A DNA stretch of 64,000 bases. Origin: Parascedosporium putredinis (Eukaryota; Ascomycota; Sordariomycetes; Microascales; Microascaceae). The stretch lies in assembly GCA_949357655.1 (NCBI GenBank), contig CASHTG010000001.1:1674001-1738000 (forward strand), read 5' to 3'. This document shows positions 9,749 through 23,168 of this stretch, in pieces. The notes beneath the pieces were generated by a model that worked only from the letters and a program-made list of their open reading frames with translations, was not told where the DNA came from and did no database searches. Every line of letters starts with the position of its first letter. The first letter of the stretch is position 1. Both the position numbers and the translations under genes were made by a program.

Positions 9749-12700
9749 GGCTCCGCGACACGCTTTTTACCTGGGACACGCAAGCATCGGCATCATCATC
9801 ATGTCTTGTTCCCCCCTCTTCAGACTGGCCGGGTGGACAGGCCCAAGAGGGCCACGGCGGCGGCAATCATGTGATGTCTGGGTAACACTCCAGTGCGGAA
9901 CTTTTGGCGTCTCACAAAAGGATGGGATGGGGGCCAGCTGCGGTGCTGGGTACTGGGTACTGGGTGTTAGGTGGTGGGTTGCCAACCTTTCGTCACCATC
10001 CATCCCGCCCCCTTCCCCTTCCCTCTCCTTCCCTTTCCACCTCCTTGGCCCGCGAAAGGGGCCCACCTCGTAGGAATCCAGAATTCAGATTGACGAGAGA
10101 CCCTTGCAAAAGGGAGGACGGGTCGGTTCGCTGATCAGTGTAACCGGGTAATGCCCCCAAGAAATGCCGTTGCCCCTCCCCCGGGGTTCCTCTTTCACCG
10201 GCTCTTCTGCAGCGTGTATCATGCAGGTCTTGCTTCCTCGCTCTCCAAAAGGCCCCGCATGCATGCACACCCCCAACGCTCGAGATAGATGGTGCCCTGG
10301 GAGAAACGAAACCTACATGCGCTTACGCATACCCTGTTATTCGCACTTACACACGCATCAGACTTGTAAGGACGAGGGGAAAGAATGCCAACTGGACGAA
10401 ACCTGATTTACATCCTCTTTTAATTCCTTTTCCTTTCTTGTTTCTTCTTCTTTGTAGCATCTACCTTTTCCCGGTGTCTAGGATTATTCTCTCCCCAGCG
10501 GCCGAGTTGTATCTACGACCTTGTCCACGCCCATATCTCGTTTTGGTGGCCTCGGCTGGCGTGCTTCAACTCCTCAACCCGTGGTACCGACCCGCTCTGG
10601 CATCTGTTCGGTCTCTCTAGATAGTTATTGTCACATTGACCCTTTCGCTCTAAAGCCAGAACTGGACAGTTAGCAGGCGATCCGCTCGCGATGACCCGTT
10701 CGACTATCTGCTGAGGGTTCAATCCGGCGTAACCCATGGGCGGCCCTGCTTTACTCACCGTTGGGCCTGTCCACTCGTAGTTAGGTTGGTGGTGCCCTTA
10801 GCCACCAGAGTGCAGCTTACACTACCTCGGTAGAGGGTGCATGCACCTAGCAAAGGGTGCATGGATGTGCGTGCAAACCAACTGCAGCTGATTTGATGCA
10901 CATGAATCTTAGTTTCCTGCGAATGTAGGGTAGGGCTGGGGGCCGCGGCTTCTTCCAGCCACTCTTCATCCGTCTTGGGAGGGGGTTTTCTTTTTCAAAG
11001 CCCTCCTCCTTACAGCATAGTCTTCTTTCCTTTGTATCCTTAGTCTTTCTTTGGTTTGGCTTTCCCTTTTTTTTTTTTTTTTTTTTCATCTCAACAATTC
11101 CCGCCGTCCCGTTGTTTCCCCGGCCCCTTGATGAACCGAGAGGTCAGCCTGATCGCCGTCCCGTTCCTACAATCGCACAAACGTTCGACCCCTACTCACG
11201 TCAACCCCGACCCCTGCTCGTGTCACCTTCCGTTCGCTTGAGTCTTCGATTGCGCCGGAAGGGGAAAGGTCACCCACTCAGTCGGTCGCCCCATGCGGCC
11301 TACTTAATTCCAGGGGGCCCTCTGTTGACTCCAACAGCCATACACAACCCTCCGCTCTTGGGGTCACCTTGAGCCTAGTCACCTTTTGCTCACTTACACA
11401 CGCTGTGAGCCAGGTAATGACTGAATGTGGGTTCCTGCCGCAGCAATTGAGTGGTACCGAAGACTTGACCATTAAAAAAAAACGAAAACAATCAAAAAGG
11501 CTTTCTTCTTCTTTCCCGCCCTTACAAATGTTACCACTTTTAGTAGCAGCCGCTTTTACGTCCGTGTCTCTTAATGTTGTAGGCCTCTGTCATGAGACCG
11601 CAAAATACTCACCTCTTGGTGGGGGAGATGAGGTGCAGGCGTGCGATTCAAGCTTCCGCCGGAACTTACATCCGGCTCTACCATGCATACCTGTTCTGCG
11701 AGCCCTTGTCTGGCGTGCGTTTTTCACCCGGGCCGCAATCGAGATTGATATCCATCATTTCAGGGGCCATTTGCAAGCTAGCGCTGGGAGGTGACATAGT
11801 CCTGTCTCAGAGCTCGATGAGCAGAACAAGCAATTCTTGCGAGTTTGTGTCTGAGTGCAGCGGGACCTACTGCTCATCCAGATCCGTTCGCAACTGAATC
11901 GCCATGAGATAATAATACTACTATCCGGGGGCGGAGAGCTGCCTGGTCTCGTAATGAACGAGGCATACCACCTCCCCCTGCAACCCACCCCCGTTCGCCA
12001 GATCCCTGCGCGCCCCCAAAAGCCGCAACGATGCCAATATTCAAATCAGGGAAAACCTCTAATAACGAAATAGAGATGAGGGAAAAAGAAAGGAAGAGGG
12101 AAGAACAAAATCCCCCTCTCTCTCAACGCCATTTACTGAAATTGCCATTGTTGGGGGATGTCAACCCCGAAATGTGGTTGACGGCCTGGCGTGCGTGGCT
12201 GGTTTGTTGGCTTCCTGGTCGACCCTCTGTCCCTATCTAGTCCAGTGAGACTCTCCATGAGGACATATGTAGCTACCGTCATGTTAAACAGCCATGTACG
12301 TCTCATGCTTTTGGCCACCACTTAATACCACTTACACCCCACCCTCCCAAACGGCACCACCCCCAGAGCACTTGTCGCGTTTGACAACAGCATGCGCTGT
12401 CATCGAGGCAAGTCACGACTGCCGAGGCAATCAAGGGCACTGACACTTCCTTCTCCCACGTTGCATTGGCGCATCGCTTCCTTTCCGTGGCACAGCCTAC
12501 TGCCGCTCTCAGAGCCAAGAGTTGCGTATGTAGTTGAGAAAGTTGTTTGGCTCAGGCCGCCCGTGTGTGAGAGCCGTTGTTTGCTTTCTGCCCTTGTTTC
12601 CGAGTTGAAGTAACCAGCCGGAACTGAAGTCTTCTAGAGTCTATCGAAGAGCTTCTTTCGAATGATTTCCTGTGCTACTTCCGTCTTGATCGCCGCGTGG

Positions 12701-14552
12701 AACTAAAAACCTCCAACCTCTGTCAACTACTGAGGAACCACTTGGCCGCGCTGATGGCTGACGCGTGTCGAAGATGGTTCCTCAAGGCAGGCGAAAAGCA
12801 AATATGAAGGCAATCTCTGCCCTCGGTGCAGGAGAGGATCAGGTCATATGCCAAATCCATGGTAAAAGCAAGAGTTTGCGAAAAGCAAAGGCTTTGCTTG
12901 ATCCAAGGGACACGTAGTGTAGAGGAGAGGGCCGCTGATGAAGGAAACGGGAGGAAAAAGAAAGCAGAGATTAACTTTGCTTATATCATTTGAGACCATT
13001 ATACAAGCAGGCTACGGCTCCGAAGGAGGAAAGGAAGAGGATGAATTTGAAAATCAGCTGTTCGTACAGGAAAGATGGGCAACGAGAAAGTGAAATGACA
13101 AAAAGAGCAAAACAGAGAAAAGAAAACGCCGTCCAATCTAAAACCCTATGTGCTATGGAGCATACATGTAGTCTAAATGAAAAGAAAAGAGACACAAAAA
13201 GGAAAGGCAAGAAGAGCAAGAAAAGGAAAAGATAAAAGAAAACCCATAACCTCGTCAAGCTGTCAAGCTACCAAATCTAACGTCTCGTCCTAAAAGACAA
13301 GAAGAGACGATGTTCGGTTAGGGAAGGAAACAAAATCTAAAGTCAGACCTAGCCTCTAAGGCACATCAATGACCCATACCAAACGTTGGTTTTTCTCTAT
13401 CATTCCGTCGCTTTTTAATACCCATAGTTGAGTGAGACAAACAAAAAGAAGAAAAATGAAGGAAAAACGGAAATAAGAAGGGAATCGCAAAGGCAAGAGA
13501 AAAGAGAGAGGAGGTTCGAAAACTTTTTAACACACACATGTAATACGAGCGACGCGTACACGCGCACACGCACACAAGGAAGTTTCGCGGGCTCTGCCCA
13601 GCGACAAAATCGAAATCCAAGTCATATGGAGCTTGTTGCAGTCGTACAAGCCCAGAGGAAGTAGCATTTCGGGGGCGTTGGTTGGAATCAAGCAGTCCAG
13701 CATTGGCCCCACAAGCGTAGCAATCGTGCATGCTCGAAAAGGAAGGAAATAATAATGCAGTGCGGCCAAGAGCATGGGGCATCAAACTAAAAGCGATGGT
13801 CTCATCAGGCATGACGGAGGGAGTTCCCGTGGGTCGTCGGTCGGATTGCCGCACGGAAAAGCAACTCTAGAGGCAACGGTGCGAGATGAAGAAGAAAAGT
13901 GCCGTCGATATGTACCCCAGGCCTCGCATCTTCGGATGAAATGGAGCCTAGGGGAACGGGAGAGGGGGAGATGTGCAAGTAGAGAAGGAAACGTTTTTGG
14001 TTGAAAATTGGTATCATAAGCTGGCCATAAAGTCGTCTAGGGGTTTCTTTTCTCTTTTCTTTTTTTTTTCGTTCGTTCTCGGCTTTCGTCGAGTTAATTG
14101 GAAGGGGGAGATTGATTGTGGTGCAGTCTCCTGTTGCCCTTATTGCGCAAGATCTGTTTCCGCCTGAACGAAGTTAGCCAAGATCTTCTGGTCACAGAGG
14201 GTGATGAAACCTCGTCCCCTCCCTGCCAATTTCCAAGGACCCCAGATAGAACCTCATTGCGAACAACCCTTGGAATGATAGCATGGCATATCGAAAGATA
14301 CAGTCAAGCCGGCCTCAATCCACTTCCAAGGGTGCTGTTATCCGCAGGAAACCAAGAGCCTCCCTTGGTGGGATTCAGGGTGGTGCAGGGGAAGTGAATT
14401 TTCCTCTTTAGGATCACATACGTACCATACCGGCTGTTCCTGCATGTACTGGGTTGGGGGCTAGTCCATTCCACATTAGTGGTGGAGCCAGCAGCCAGCC
14501 TGCGGTTGATCGATTGGGTTGTCAGGCCCAGGGTGGCCCGAGGCTGCAACCT
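9749..14552. other. Gene-poor intergenic stretch
   Basis: No supported gene. It contains a T20 run at 11067-11086, purine-rich low-complexity sequence at 12940-13240 and 13420-13520, and short open frames that look random in composition. The 162-codon frame at 13366-13854 (-) has no recognisable domain or splice context. Confidence 0.4.
11067..11086. repeat. Poly-T run (T20)
   Basis: Uninterrupted run of 20 T in intergenic DNA; no adjacent target-site duplication or coding remnant recognised. Confidence 0.9.
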
Positions 14553-14660
14553 TTAGACACGCTGGGTGCAGCCCCGACACGTGTGGAACTTGCAGTAGCG
14601 GCACTCGTAGATGGCCCAGTGAGGGCCAGAGTGACAGATGTTGCAGGTCCACTGCATCAT
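14553..14660 (-). CDS. Small three-CxxC protein, 35 residues
   Basis: Starts at tandem ATGs (14660 and 14657) and ends at TAA 14553-14555. Six cysteines form three CxxC pairs, CNIC (residues 6-9), CRYC (20-23) and CRGC (28-31), with His at 10, 14 and 26. The segment SGPHWAIYECRYC is far too ordered for chance and resembles short zinc-ribbon-like proteins that I associate with filamentous fungi, though I cannot name a family. The open frame extends upstream to an ATG at 14759 (68 codons). I prefer the short form because CAAATCAG just before ACAACACGATGATG looks like a 3' splice site at about 14671. Paired with a GTAAGT donor at 15121, it would place an intron in the 5' UTR. Function unknown; zinc binding is inference. 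Confidence 0.6.
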   Translation of the reverse strand: MMQWTCNICHSGPHWAIYECRYCKFHTCRGCTQRV

Positions 14661-15880
14661 CGTGTTGTCTGATTTGATTAGCTGGAAAGAATGAGCGCAA
14701 TGGCTAGGAGAGCCATGGCGGCGTTCATGCCCTTGTTGGCGGTAGAAGTGACGCGACACATCTTGGGGGAGCCGAGGAACCTGGTAAGTGCTGGGGTTTT
14801 AGGGCTTTGAGAAGGCGGGCTGGTCTAAGCCAGGAAAAAAAGAAGGGGAAAAAGAAAAGAAAGAAAAAGAGCAAGCCCGCTTTTAACTTTCAGGCCACGA
14901 AATTCCTGGCGGTGCCGCGTCTGCGATAAGTAATATTGATGGGGGTTCTGGAAGGATAAACACTTTTGAGTCAGTTCAGCGAGCTCTGATGGAAGCATGG
15001 CCCATTCCCTTCACAGACTGGTAATCGAACACACGACTGTTCACGAACAGAGCTACGTTCGCAACTCCGCCCATAGCTCGGTTGGCGGGACAGGCAATGA
15101 CCTGACCCAGTGAGGACTTACATGGAGTAGAAGTGTGATAGATACGCTCCGTTGTATGATTCGCGGTAGAAACGACTTAGCTGAGCAGCTTCGGTCAGGC
15201 TCGATGGCTTATGAGGAAATGGCAAGAGGCGACGATGGGAGAATTTGTGTTTGTCTCAGGCGGGATCTGTTTGCTCCGTAGGGAGGCGGGCTTTGTAGCA
15301 AAGGGTTCCTCGGCTAGGATACGGGGCGCAAAGTGAGGAGGAATATTTGCTGATGGCCTTTCACCCGTCGATCAATGTTGGTTGCACCTGCAGTTTGCTG
15401 GGCTGAAGTTATACGGAAATGGTAGGAGGAGGTTCTGTTCAGCGGGTTGGTGAGTCGATTGGGTGAACAGAGGTGCTACTGCCTAGTTGAACAAGATCCT
15501 GTGGATGCGACCGGGCCACAAGGAAGGTGTTACTCTGGATTCTGATAGTTGACCGAGGATGATGGCGGAATAGAGAAAGAGCGAGCGTTGTTCTTGAATC
15601 CTGGTGCACCGGTGGTGGTTGGAGAGAAGCGAGGAGAAGAGGGCGCTGATATTAAAGCATGTGATGTCTGAGCATCCAAGTTAGAAAAGCGTGCAGGTGT
15701 AAGAGAAGAGTTGGGATGTGAGGTTTTCGAGACGAGGGCGAAGGGAAGGGGTTTATAGAAGATTCTTGGGTTGCTAGTGATGGGAGATGGATCACAATAT
15801 GCGCCTGGCCAGTCAAGTTCTTCAAGAAGGCGAGCTAGAGGGGGTAGATGTTGATGATGAGAGGGGAAGATGAGAAGTGG
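14661..15880 (-). other. Probable long, spliced 5' UTR of the three-CxxC gene
   Basis: Read on the minus strand, 15530-15880 is C/T-rich leader-like sequence. A GTAAGT donor lies at 15121-15116 and a CAAATCAG acceptor near 14671. A TATA/CCAAT pair sits just upstream at 15899-15916. The 118-codon frame at 15530-15886 has no domain and probably only reflects leader composition. This is inference from motifs. Confidence 0.35.
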
Positions 15881-15898
15881 GCTCAACGAGGCTGTTGA

Positions 15899-15916
15899 CC
15901 TACTTATACATTGGCC
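15899..15916 (-). promoter_or_regulatory. Putative CCAAT plus TATA promoter element
   Basis: On the minus strand the 18-base word reads GGCCAATGTATAAGTAGG, a CCAAT box directly next to a TATAAG box, pointing toward the three-CxxC gene about 1.2 kb downstream. The close spacing is unusual, so assignment is tentative. Confidence 0.35.
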
Positions 15917-18900
15917 ATCTTGAAGTCAAGGAGGGAAGACGTCGTTCAACGTGTTAAAGACGTTGTTAGTTACTTGCCTGGGTGATAGCTCCGTGCGTTA
16001 CATGTGTTGTGCGTATCCGTCTATGTATGTCTGTGGATGTGCTTGTTGTGTGGAAGTGAGTGCCTGTGAAGTCATGGGAAGATGGCATTAGGAGCCATTT
16101 GTATAGGGAATATAGAAAAGGCCTGTGCCTCGCATAAGTGAAGTTAAGACACCCCGATACGGCGTGGATGGGGATCATCAACTATTGACAGGCGTCGGCA
16201 AGTTTTGTTGTGGTCTGAGACAAAAGGCACCAGACTCCAGTCAAGTCAAAGAAACGGGTGCTATTTTACACCTCGAGTGTGTACGTAGAGATATATAGGA
16301 GAGAGTGGAGAAGGGGGTGTGAAAAGATAGATGTCGGGACTGGAACCGAGGACTAGGGATCAGGAACGGGAAGAAGGAAGAGGATACATCCATGACTGAC
16401 GTCGAAAAGAGAAGGGGGTACGAAAAAACCGGAGCCAGAGGTGCGGTGGTAAAGCACGGTTTACACACTCAAGTAATAATGGGTGATCCAAGGTGTGAGA
16501 ATGGAGGAATCTCGTTTGAAGGGACAGAGACGAAGGGTTGACGGAGTGGGCACAACGGGAAGCACGGGGACGGGACCCCAAGAGTAAAGCCGACAACTAG
16601 AAACGAGGAATTGGGGGAGGCAGATGTGGCCTGGTCTGTTCCCTTTTTTTTTTCTTCTTTCTCTCCAGATAGCCCAGTCTGGATCTACATCTGGCCGGGG
16701 ATGACGGGCCCCTTGACAGCCTTGACCAAGCTCATTGAACTGCATTTCATCATCGCGAGACTATTATGGTCTGCTGCGTTTGGAAATCCCTTTAATAGTC
16801 CTTGCTTTCTCAAACAATCACAATTACTGACGGGTGCCACGGGCTCTGGAAGTCTGGTACGGAAACGGCTTCCTGCCCGTTTTCGAGACATCCATCCATC
16901 AATTGGCTGAGAGCCTCGGTTGGCTAGGTCTTCCCTCAATTGTCACGCAGGGCCGAGTGCTCTCTTATAGGGCACTAATGTTATCAGTTGGTCGGTACAT
17001 TGCATGGGCCTTCTTAGCCCCTTCAGATTCCATCTCTAATCTCAGTCGTTTTGATCCTCAGCCATGGTTAAAGGCAAATAGGAGCAGCAGATTGGGAGCT
17101 TATGGCCATTATCACCAGCCTTTTCTCTTAACTTTCGACACTCCCCTTTTTCTCTCCCTTACGAAGTTCATTTTACCAAAAAGTTCTCTTATGCGACTAC
17201 TATCTTTCTTTGTGCTTTCTCTTTTCCCCCAATCTACTTGCTCATCGCATAGAGCATTTCTCTTGTGGCGACAAGGTATGATGGTGGCTCTAGCCGTTTC
17301 CGCTCCTCCAATGGAAAAAGGATAGGCGCGGGACAGACGGATCTGTTCATCCGTGCAACGACAGTCTTAAGATTCCGTTGCAGGTCCACCACCAAACTGG
17401 ACAGTTGTGGTGCTACCCGACGCGTTGACTAGGACTGCCCTGTCTATAAAAGAAGGGGCTTGTGGATTTAGCGGCTCTTCTTCTGTTGAAGTACGAGGTA
17501 CTCGGCCTTGTCGTAGACTGTTAGTGTCTCAGAGTGCGGGTTCCAACTGTGGTAAGGTACCATGAACGTCGGGCATTTTACTGGATTTGTTCTGGAAGTC
17601 CATATCTACTAAGGCCATTATGACAGGTTGGTATTAACGCCGTTCAATTGATCTAGATACACCAGACGGATCACTGGGTATCCATTGATCGGTCGAAATA
17701 AGTAGGTACATGCCCGACGAATAATAAGTAGACTTCAGAATGGGCGTCTTGCTCCTCCAAGTAATACTGTACACTCTTGAATGGTTCACTCCATCAATCC
17801 TAGCGCAACCGCCTGTCCCCTGCTTGCAACAAAGAACAGGACGATCAATTGGACTCTGATGGGGACCACTTTACTGTCTTCCGTGTCCTTCCAACCTCTC
17901 GATAAGAGAAAGAGCACGGGGAGGGGAGGGCAACCGTTTCCTTCTTTCCATCACGTTCCCTGTAATATCAGACCCTCAAGACGCAACCTCAAAAACAGGC
18001 CATGTGGGATTTTTATTCTTCAGATGAACACGGGCGTCGAAATGACGGTTACCATCTCTCCAAGAGTCCGCGATGTTGCCCCAAGGTGCCGAGACGTCTT
18101 TGTTAATTTAGCCAACCTCATTTGATTTACGTCATTTTTCTTGTCAAGTTCCTCTTCATCTTCCTTACCTTTCTCCCGAGACAATGAGAGACCCGCGATG
18201 TTTACTACTTCCCACGTCATAACCTTATTCCTAATGGGGGCTCGCAAGACATGAGGGCGTGCTCGTGCGTGCTCTCAGGTGGAAAGAGTGGCTTTTCTTG
18301 TCATGAGTTCGCCGTCTCTTGAGTCCCCCTCCCGGACGCGTGTGCGGGAGAGTTAGTGGTGCACAGGCCCCGCTTCCAATGCTGCTTCTTAAGTTCGATT
18401 GATTCAGCGATATTGGTCCTCTTCTCTCTTGGTCTTGGAACTCTGCCGAGTCTTCCTTTTTCAGCAAACGAAATGCACCTTTTCCGCCTTCGTTTCCCCT
18501 TTTCTCTGTTTGTTTGCGAGTAAAGCGTAGAGCGGATTTGTAGCTGATTGTAGGATCGATTCGTTCCTCCTCGGCTGTTCTACCTCCACCCTGCAACCAC
18601 AATGCATGCACTGTATCTGAACGGAAGAATTGTGTGTCTAGTTTTACAGCAACTGTGCCGACGACTTAGATTGGCCAATTCCTTCTTCGAAGACGTGCAG
18701 TTCGGGCAGGGCAGGGGGAACACCCTTCACTCAGAGGTCCTTTTCATTGCGGCTTATCATGTGCTTGGCAGCGGAGAGAGGAGAGAACGAAAACATCAGG
18801 ACAATGGATGTACGCTCGAAAATCCATAGTCTTTTACCGTCCCTCTGCCAGCCATCGTCAAAGAGACCCTCCAAGTTCCATGTAAATCAACTGCAAGAAA

Positions 18901-20215
18901 TTCGCTCGAGGCAGATTCTTGCACACAGCCCAGGCCAATCGCGACCCTCTCTCCTCTCAGCGTTACATGTCCTTGTCGGAAAACAGCTCTTCCCTTCCTT
19001 CTTCCGCCTCTTTTTCCTTTTTCAAAATTTCTCGTCCAGCATGGCGGTGGTGTGTATTTTGTAAATGGCAGGTGCTGGCGACTTGCGAATGGGAGTACTA
19101 CTCTGGCGAGAGTTTTGCCCGTCGGCAAGCGCCACTAGGCATCGAGCTAGAGAGGAGGACGGGAAGGTGGTGCTGAAACGACGACCATGGGCTTTTCGAT
19201 TCTTCTGATGAGCGCTGAAACGCTTAGGACTTTAGCGATCCGGCGGTGAAGTGTGTAAATACCACCTCGACTCTCACCTCGACCAAAGTCATGCGCTAAC
19301 TGCAACGGTCGCTGGTAGGTAGGTTGAACAACGATGGTGCACATGTAAGCGTGATTGAGGTAGGACAGGTAAACATCACCATGCCGTGCCAAGACTTTGC
19401 TCATGGATAGCCATGATTTGCAGCATCACTAGGAAGTGCAGTTCCACAGGCACAAGGAACCAGGCCTTCATCCCCGCGGAGCCCTGCCGGCGGAAAGGTC
19501 GATCAATCACACGGGTCCTAACTAGGACCTTTTAACCACATGGAGCTCTTTTGGGGAGTGAGAAAGAATTTCATCTCATCCACGGGAGGGCATTTGCCGG
19601 TCGCTCCCATGCAAAAACCCTGCCTAGTGGGCATCAATTGCAATGCAACGCAACTGGTCGTTCCCATGAACCGTACGTTTCTGGTCCCTTCTCCGGGTAA
19701 GCTACTTCGTGCCAGGCATCATCGCGGCCCGTCAAACTTCCTCATTCGTTCTAACCCTCAATCGTTTTCGGCATGTACTTTATGGCCCTAAAGATGCCCC
19801 CATCCGCATTGGGATGGTCGCAGCTCCATAATATCAAATCAGTCTTGTCTTGACGAAAGACGGCAGGACGAGCGATGAATTCCAGTCGTAATATCAAGGT
19901 CCTGTTGGTTACGCTTCCTTGTCGACCGAACGTCACCTCATTCAGGATCCCACTTTTCTGCTTCTCTGCCAAAATACGCAGGGGTAAAGAGTCGGGACAG
20001 CAAGGTCCTTTTTAGGGCTGCGACGTTGTGCGGCGTCCCGAAGCGAACTTACAACGCTGGCCAAGATGAAGATCCACAGAGTTGACTAATATTTGAAGCC
20101 GCTCCCCTAAAGGATCCTGTTACTCCCAAGACCTCGCGAGGGGTTTGGACCGGCGGATACTAAGTTATTGTTCAGTGATGAGTCCCATTGGCTAGTTATG
20201 ATGTCCTCCTAGGGA

Positions 20216-20222
<7 letters not shown>

Positions 20223-20249
<27 letters not shown>
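20223..20249. repeat. GA dinucleotide microsatellite
   Basis: About 13 uninterrupted GA units in intergenic DNA. Confidence 0.9.
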
Positions 20250-21255
20250 CAAAAGATACGCCGCCATTTGCGGTTGTCCCATCCTTTCCTCGTGTGTTCT
20301 GATTGATTCGGTGGCCCTTTCCCTTCGCCCTCGGCCTTTCCAGTACGCGATTGCCGTCTTGGGAGACACCAGTGATTATCCCTTGTCACCTTTGCGTGAT
20401 ATATGCTTTGACGTACCACAGGAGGAAGAAGCGAGTTCAACAAGAGAGATGCAGACACGGATAATTTATCCCGAACGAAGGATAAAGTTGCGGCTTTGAT
20501 AAAGGGCAGGTGGGCAGCGCGGAGGGACTGGGTTGTAGACGTACAGTTGAATCGGTCCAGATCTCGGCCCCTGATGCGGGCTTTCAATGTGAGGAGGGCG
20601 CACGGCAAGGCAGGACCCTCCCTTGGTGAGCATCTGCGTGTGCTCGCGCACCATGTCTCGCGCAGGTGGTATCATCAACGTGGGGCTCACTGCAGCTTCA
20701 ATATCTGGAGGCCGGTATATCACAAGTTTATGGGCGTCTCCGACATGAGGATAGAGTAGGTCGCTGATGAGGTCGCAGGGAGGTTTGCTCACCGGTAGGG
20801 ACGGCCCCATATTAAACCGCCCTAAGGGCTTGGGACGGTGAAACCGGCTCTCGAGACCCCGCATCAATTCATGTCAGTGAAAGCAGAGGCGATACAGAGA
20901 GCGCGTTATACCGCCGTGGAAAATTTATTTCAAAATGCGCCCCGAATTGATCTGTAACGTCTGCTGTGAGGTGAGCCTGGCTTTTTAGCTCCGAGATGTG
21001 CACTGGTTCGCATGTCCGGAATGCGCATCCTCACACCCGAATCACATTGGACAAAAGATATCCGTTACATGTGAGGGCACGGGAGTAATTTGGGGAAGGG
21101 GAATCACCCCAACAGCAGAACAGCCTATGCAGTGATGAATGTACCACCGCACCTCACCTTTTGCCGTCTCCTGTGGCTCTTGGCTTGCGTTGACCCGAGA
21201 AGCGCAGCGCACGGATGCTGCGTGGTCAAACAACCTCGAGGGAAAAAAGAAAAAG

Positions 21256-21280
21256 AAAAAAAAAAAAAAAAAAAAAAAAA
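21256..21280. repeat. Poly-A run (A25)
   Basis: A25 preceded by A-rich sequence from 21243. Upstream there is no retroelement reading frame, so I do not call it a retrotransposon tail. Confidence 0.9.
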
Positions 21281-23149
21281 GAGCTCGCGAAGGCTTTGCC
21301 GCCTATCTTCTTCACCCTGACAAGTTCTAGAAGCAATACGATGGAGAAGTCGGCCCGGAGTTCAGGAGCCGGAAAATGATGCAGGAGCTCCCCATCAAGT
21401 TTCTCAGAACACGCCTTGCCCTCAACACCTTTGTTCCCCAAACATCAGCCTGAGAGCACCGGCCGAGAGAGGGTGTTTGGCAAACAGGGACAGCTTGAGA
21501 CATTGACCTTCAAATAAGAGACTATAAACTTTGACAATGAGATAGCTCGGAGATCTGTGCTCGATCCATCTGTATTACCTTGTCCAGCAAGGATGGATTG
21601 TGAAGCTAGTCAAGATGAGCCCGCACTTCCCGTCAATGTGACATGTGACGGCTTGTGGCTGCAACGTCAACACCCAGGACCGAATACTCGAGGATGTGGG
21701 CCGATAAGGTTGAAGGAACATGGGATTGGAAACGCTCGATTTGGTCGCGCGATATTCTCGTTATTGCCCCTTCCCCTTCCCGACGGCACGGCCCTGAGTA
21801 ATTCAGGCAAGTTTCTGCCCCCAATTTTTGGCTGATCGTCGAGAACGCACACTTTCCCGGCACGGCAATTGAGTTTGATCCTGGCAAAATGTGGAGAGTA
21901 ATGGTGTTTACGTAGGGCAAAAGGGTGAGGGGATTCAGGCTGGCTGCCTGTAAGCTGCCATCAAGGGAGCCGATTTGTTTGCATGTGGCCAGAACAAACA
22001 TGAGCCTAACATACATGAGGCCCCGAGCCCGGTTGCGAAGGGAACGACCGGAGTAAGCCGGCGATGCTCATGTTTTCAAAGTTCGCCGCGCCCCAAGTCA
22101 ATCAAGTCTGCTCTTCACCCGCGGGATAGGCTTTTCCCAAGCCGCCTCGACGTAAGTTGGTACAACGTAGACGGAGTTTTGCTCCACTTGTAGCAACGTT
22201 GTGTATCTATCGGCCCTGGTGGCAGTCACGGCTCCTCGGGAAGGACCGACTGCGTCTTTTCATACCATGCCCTTCTTATTAGTATCGGCCCTGAACCACA
22301 TCCGACACACGCTACTTGCATAAGGCGTTTTGACACTGGCAAGAATAACTGATACCTGCACAGGCGGAGAGGAGAAGGAGGTGGAGGTGGTTGTGTGGGG
22401 ATAACAGAAAACGAGGGCGGCGCTGCGGAGAAGCCCTGAGTTCGACGACTTGGGATACCGAGATCAATTGCGTTCGCATTGTTGTAATTTGGACGGTGAT
22501 CTCCGGGGTTCAAGCATGTGAAGCGGATTGCGCCTGGTCGTGCTATTCTTGGCTTCGCGTGGAAAGTTGCGACCTTCGAAACGTCGTCATGATTCTGGGA
22601 TTCTGATGGCCCCTGAAACGAAATGTCCGTTCGCGGGGCGAGAGTGCGAGGGACCGTGGCTGTTTCTGGGCCCATGGCCAAACACACAGACACGCACAGG
22701 GCTGATGACCACAATGGGGATTCTCAGCCGGCGAGGCCGGTTACGGTTTTTGAATTGCACCGCAGCTTGGGCAAGAATGAGCACTGGGGATAGCACCACA
22801 AAGCCCCTCTTCAACGCTATCGTCTCTGCTCTATCTCTTCTGTACACACTAGAAGGCGCGCACACTCCTTCCAAGTTGGGGGCGACGGTGGCCCTGTCCT
22901 ACTTCGTCGTTTGAAGAGAGCGACCTTCCTCCTATGCCCGCGATTTCCGCATTTGACTTACACAAAACTCTGACCGCGCCTACCTACCAGAACAACACCC
23001 AAGAGGCGCAACTTCCTCCGTGATTAGATGCTGCAGCTCCATCCATGTCCCTGCAGGGCCGTGTCGGGGCTTCTCGGCATCTGCTTCTAGCAATTGATCC
23101 AACCTCTCCCTACCGAGGAGCGTCGGCTCATGGCCCACGGGGGTTTTCC

Positions 23150-23168
23150 TTTTTTTTTTTTTTTTTTT
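23150..23168. repeat. Poly-T run (T19)
   Basis: Uninterrupted T run in intergenic DNA. Confidence 0.85.

Noticed and set aside
13366..13854. 162-codon minus-strand frame
   Set aside because: No recognisable domain, no splice or promoter support, and a purine-rich low-complexity background.
15013..15095. tRNA-like words (TAGCTCGGTTGGC on plus, TGTTCGATTACC on minus)
   Set aside because: A-box-like and B-box-like words lie on opposite strands and no cloverleaf with paired T-stem can be drawn.
16834..17325. 163-codon plus-strand frame
   Set aside because: Composition looks random and no homologous motif or gene structure is visible.
21243..21280. A25 tract as the tail of a LINE or processed pseudogene
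   Set aside because: No reverse transcriptase, coding remnant or target-site duplication next to it.
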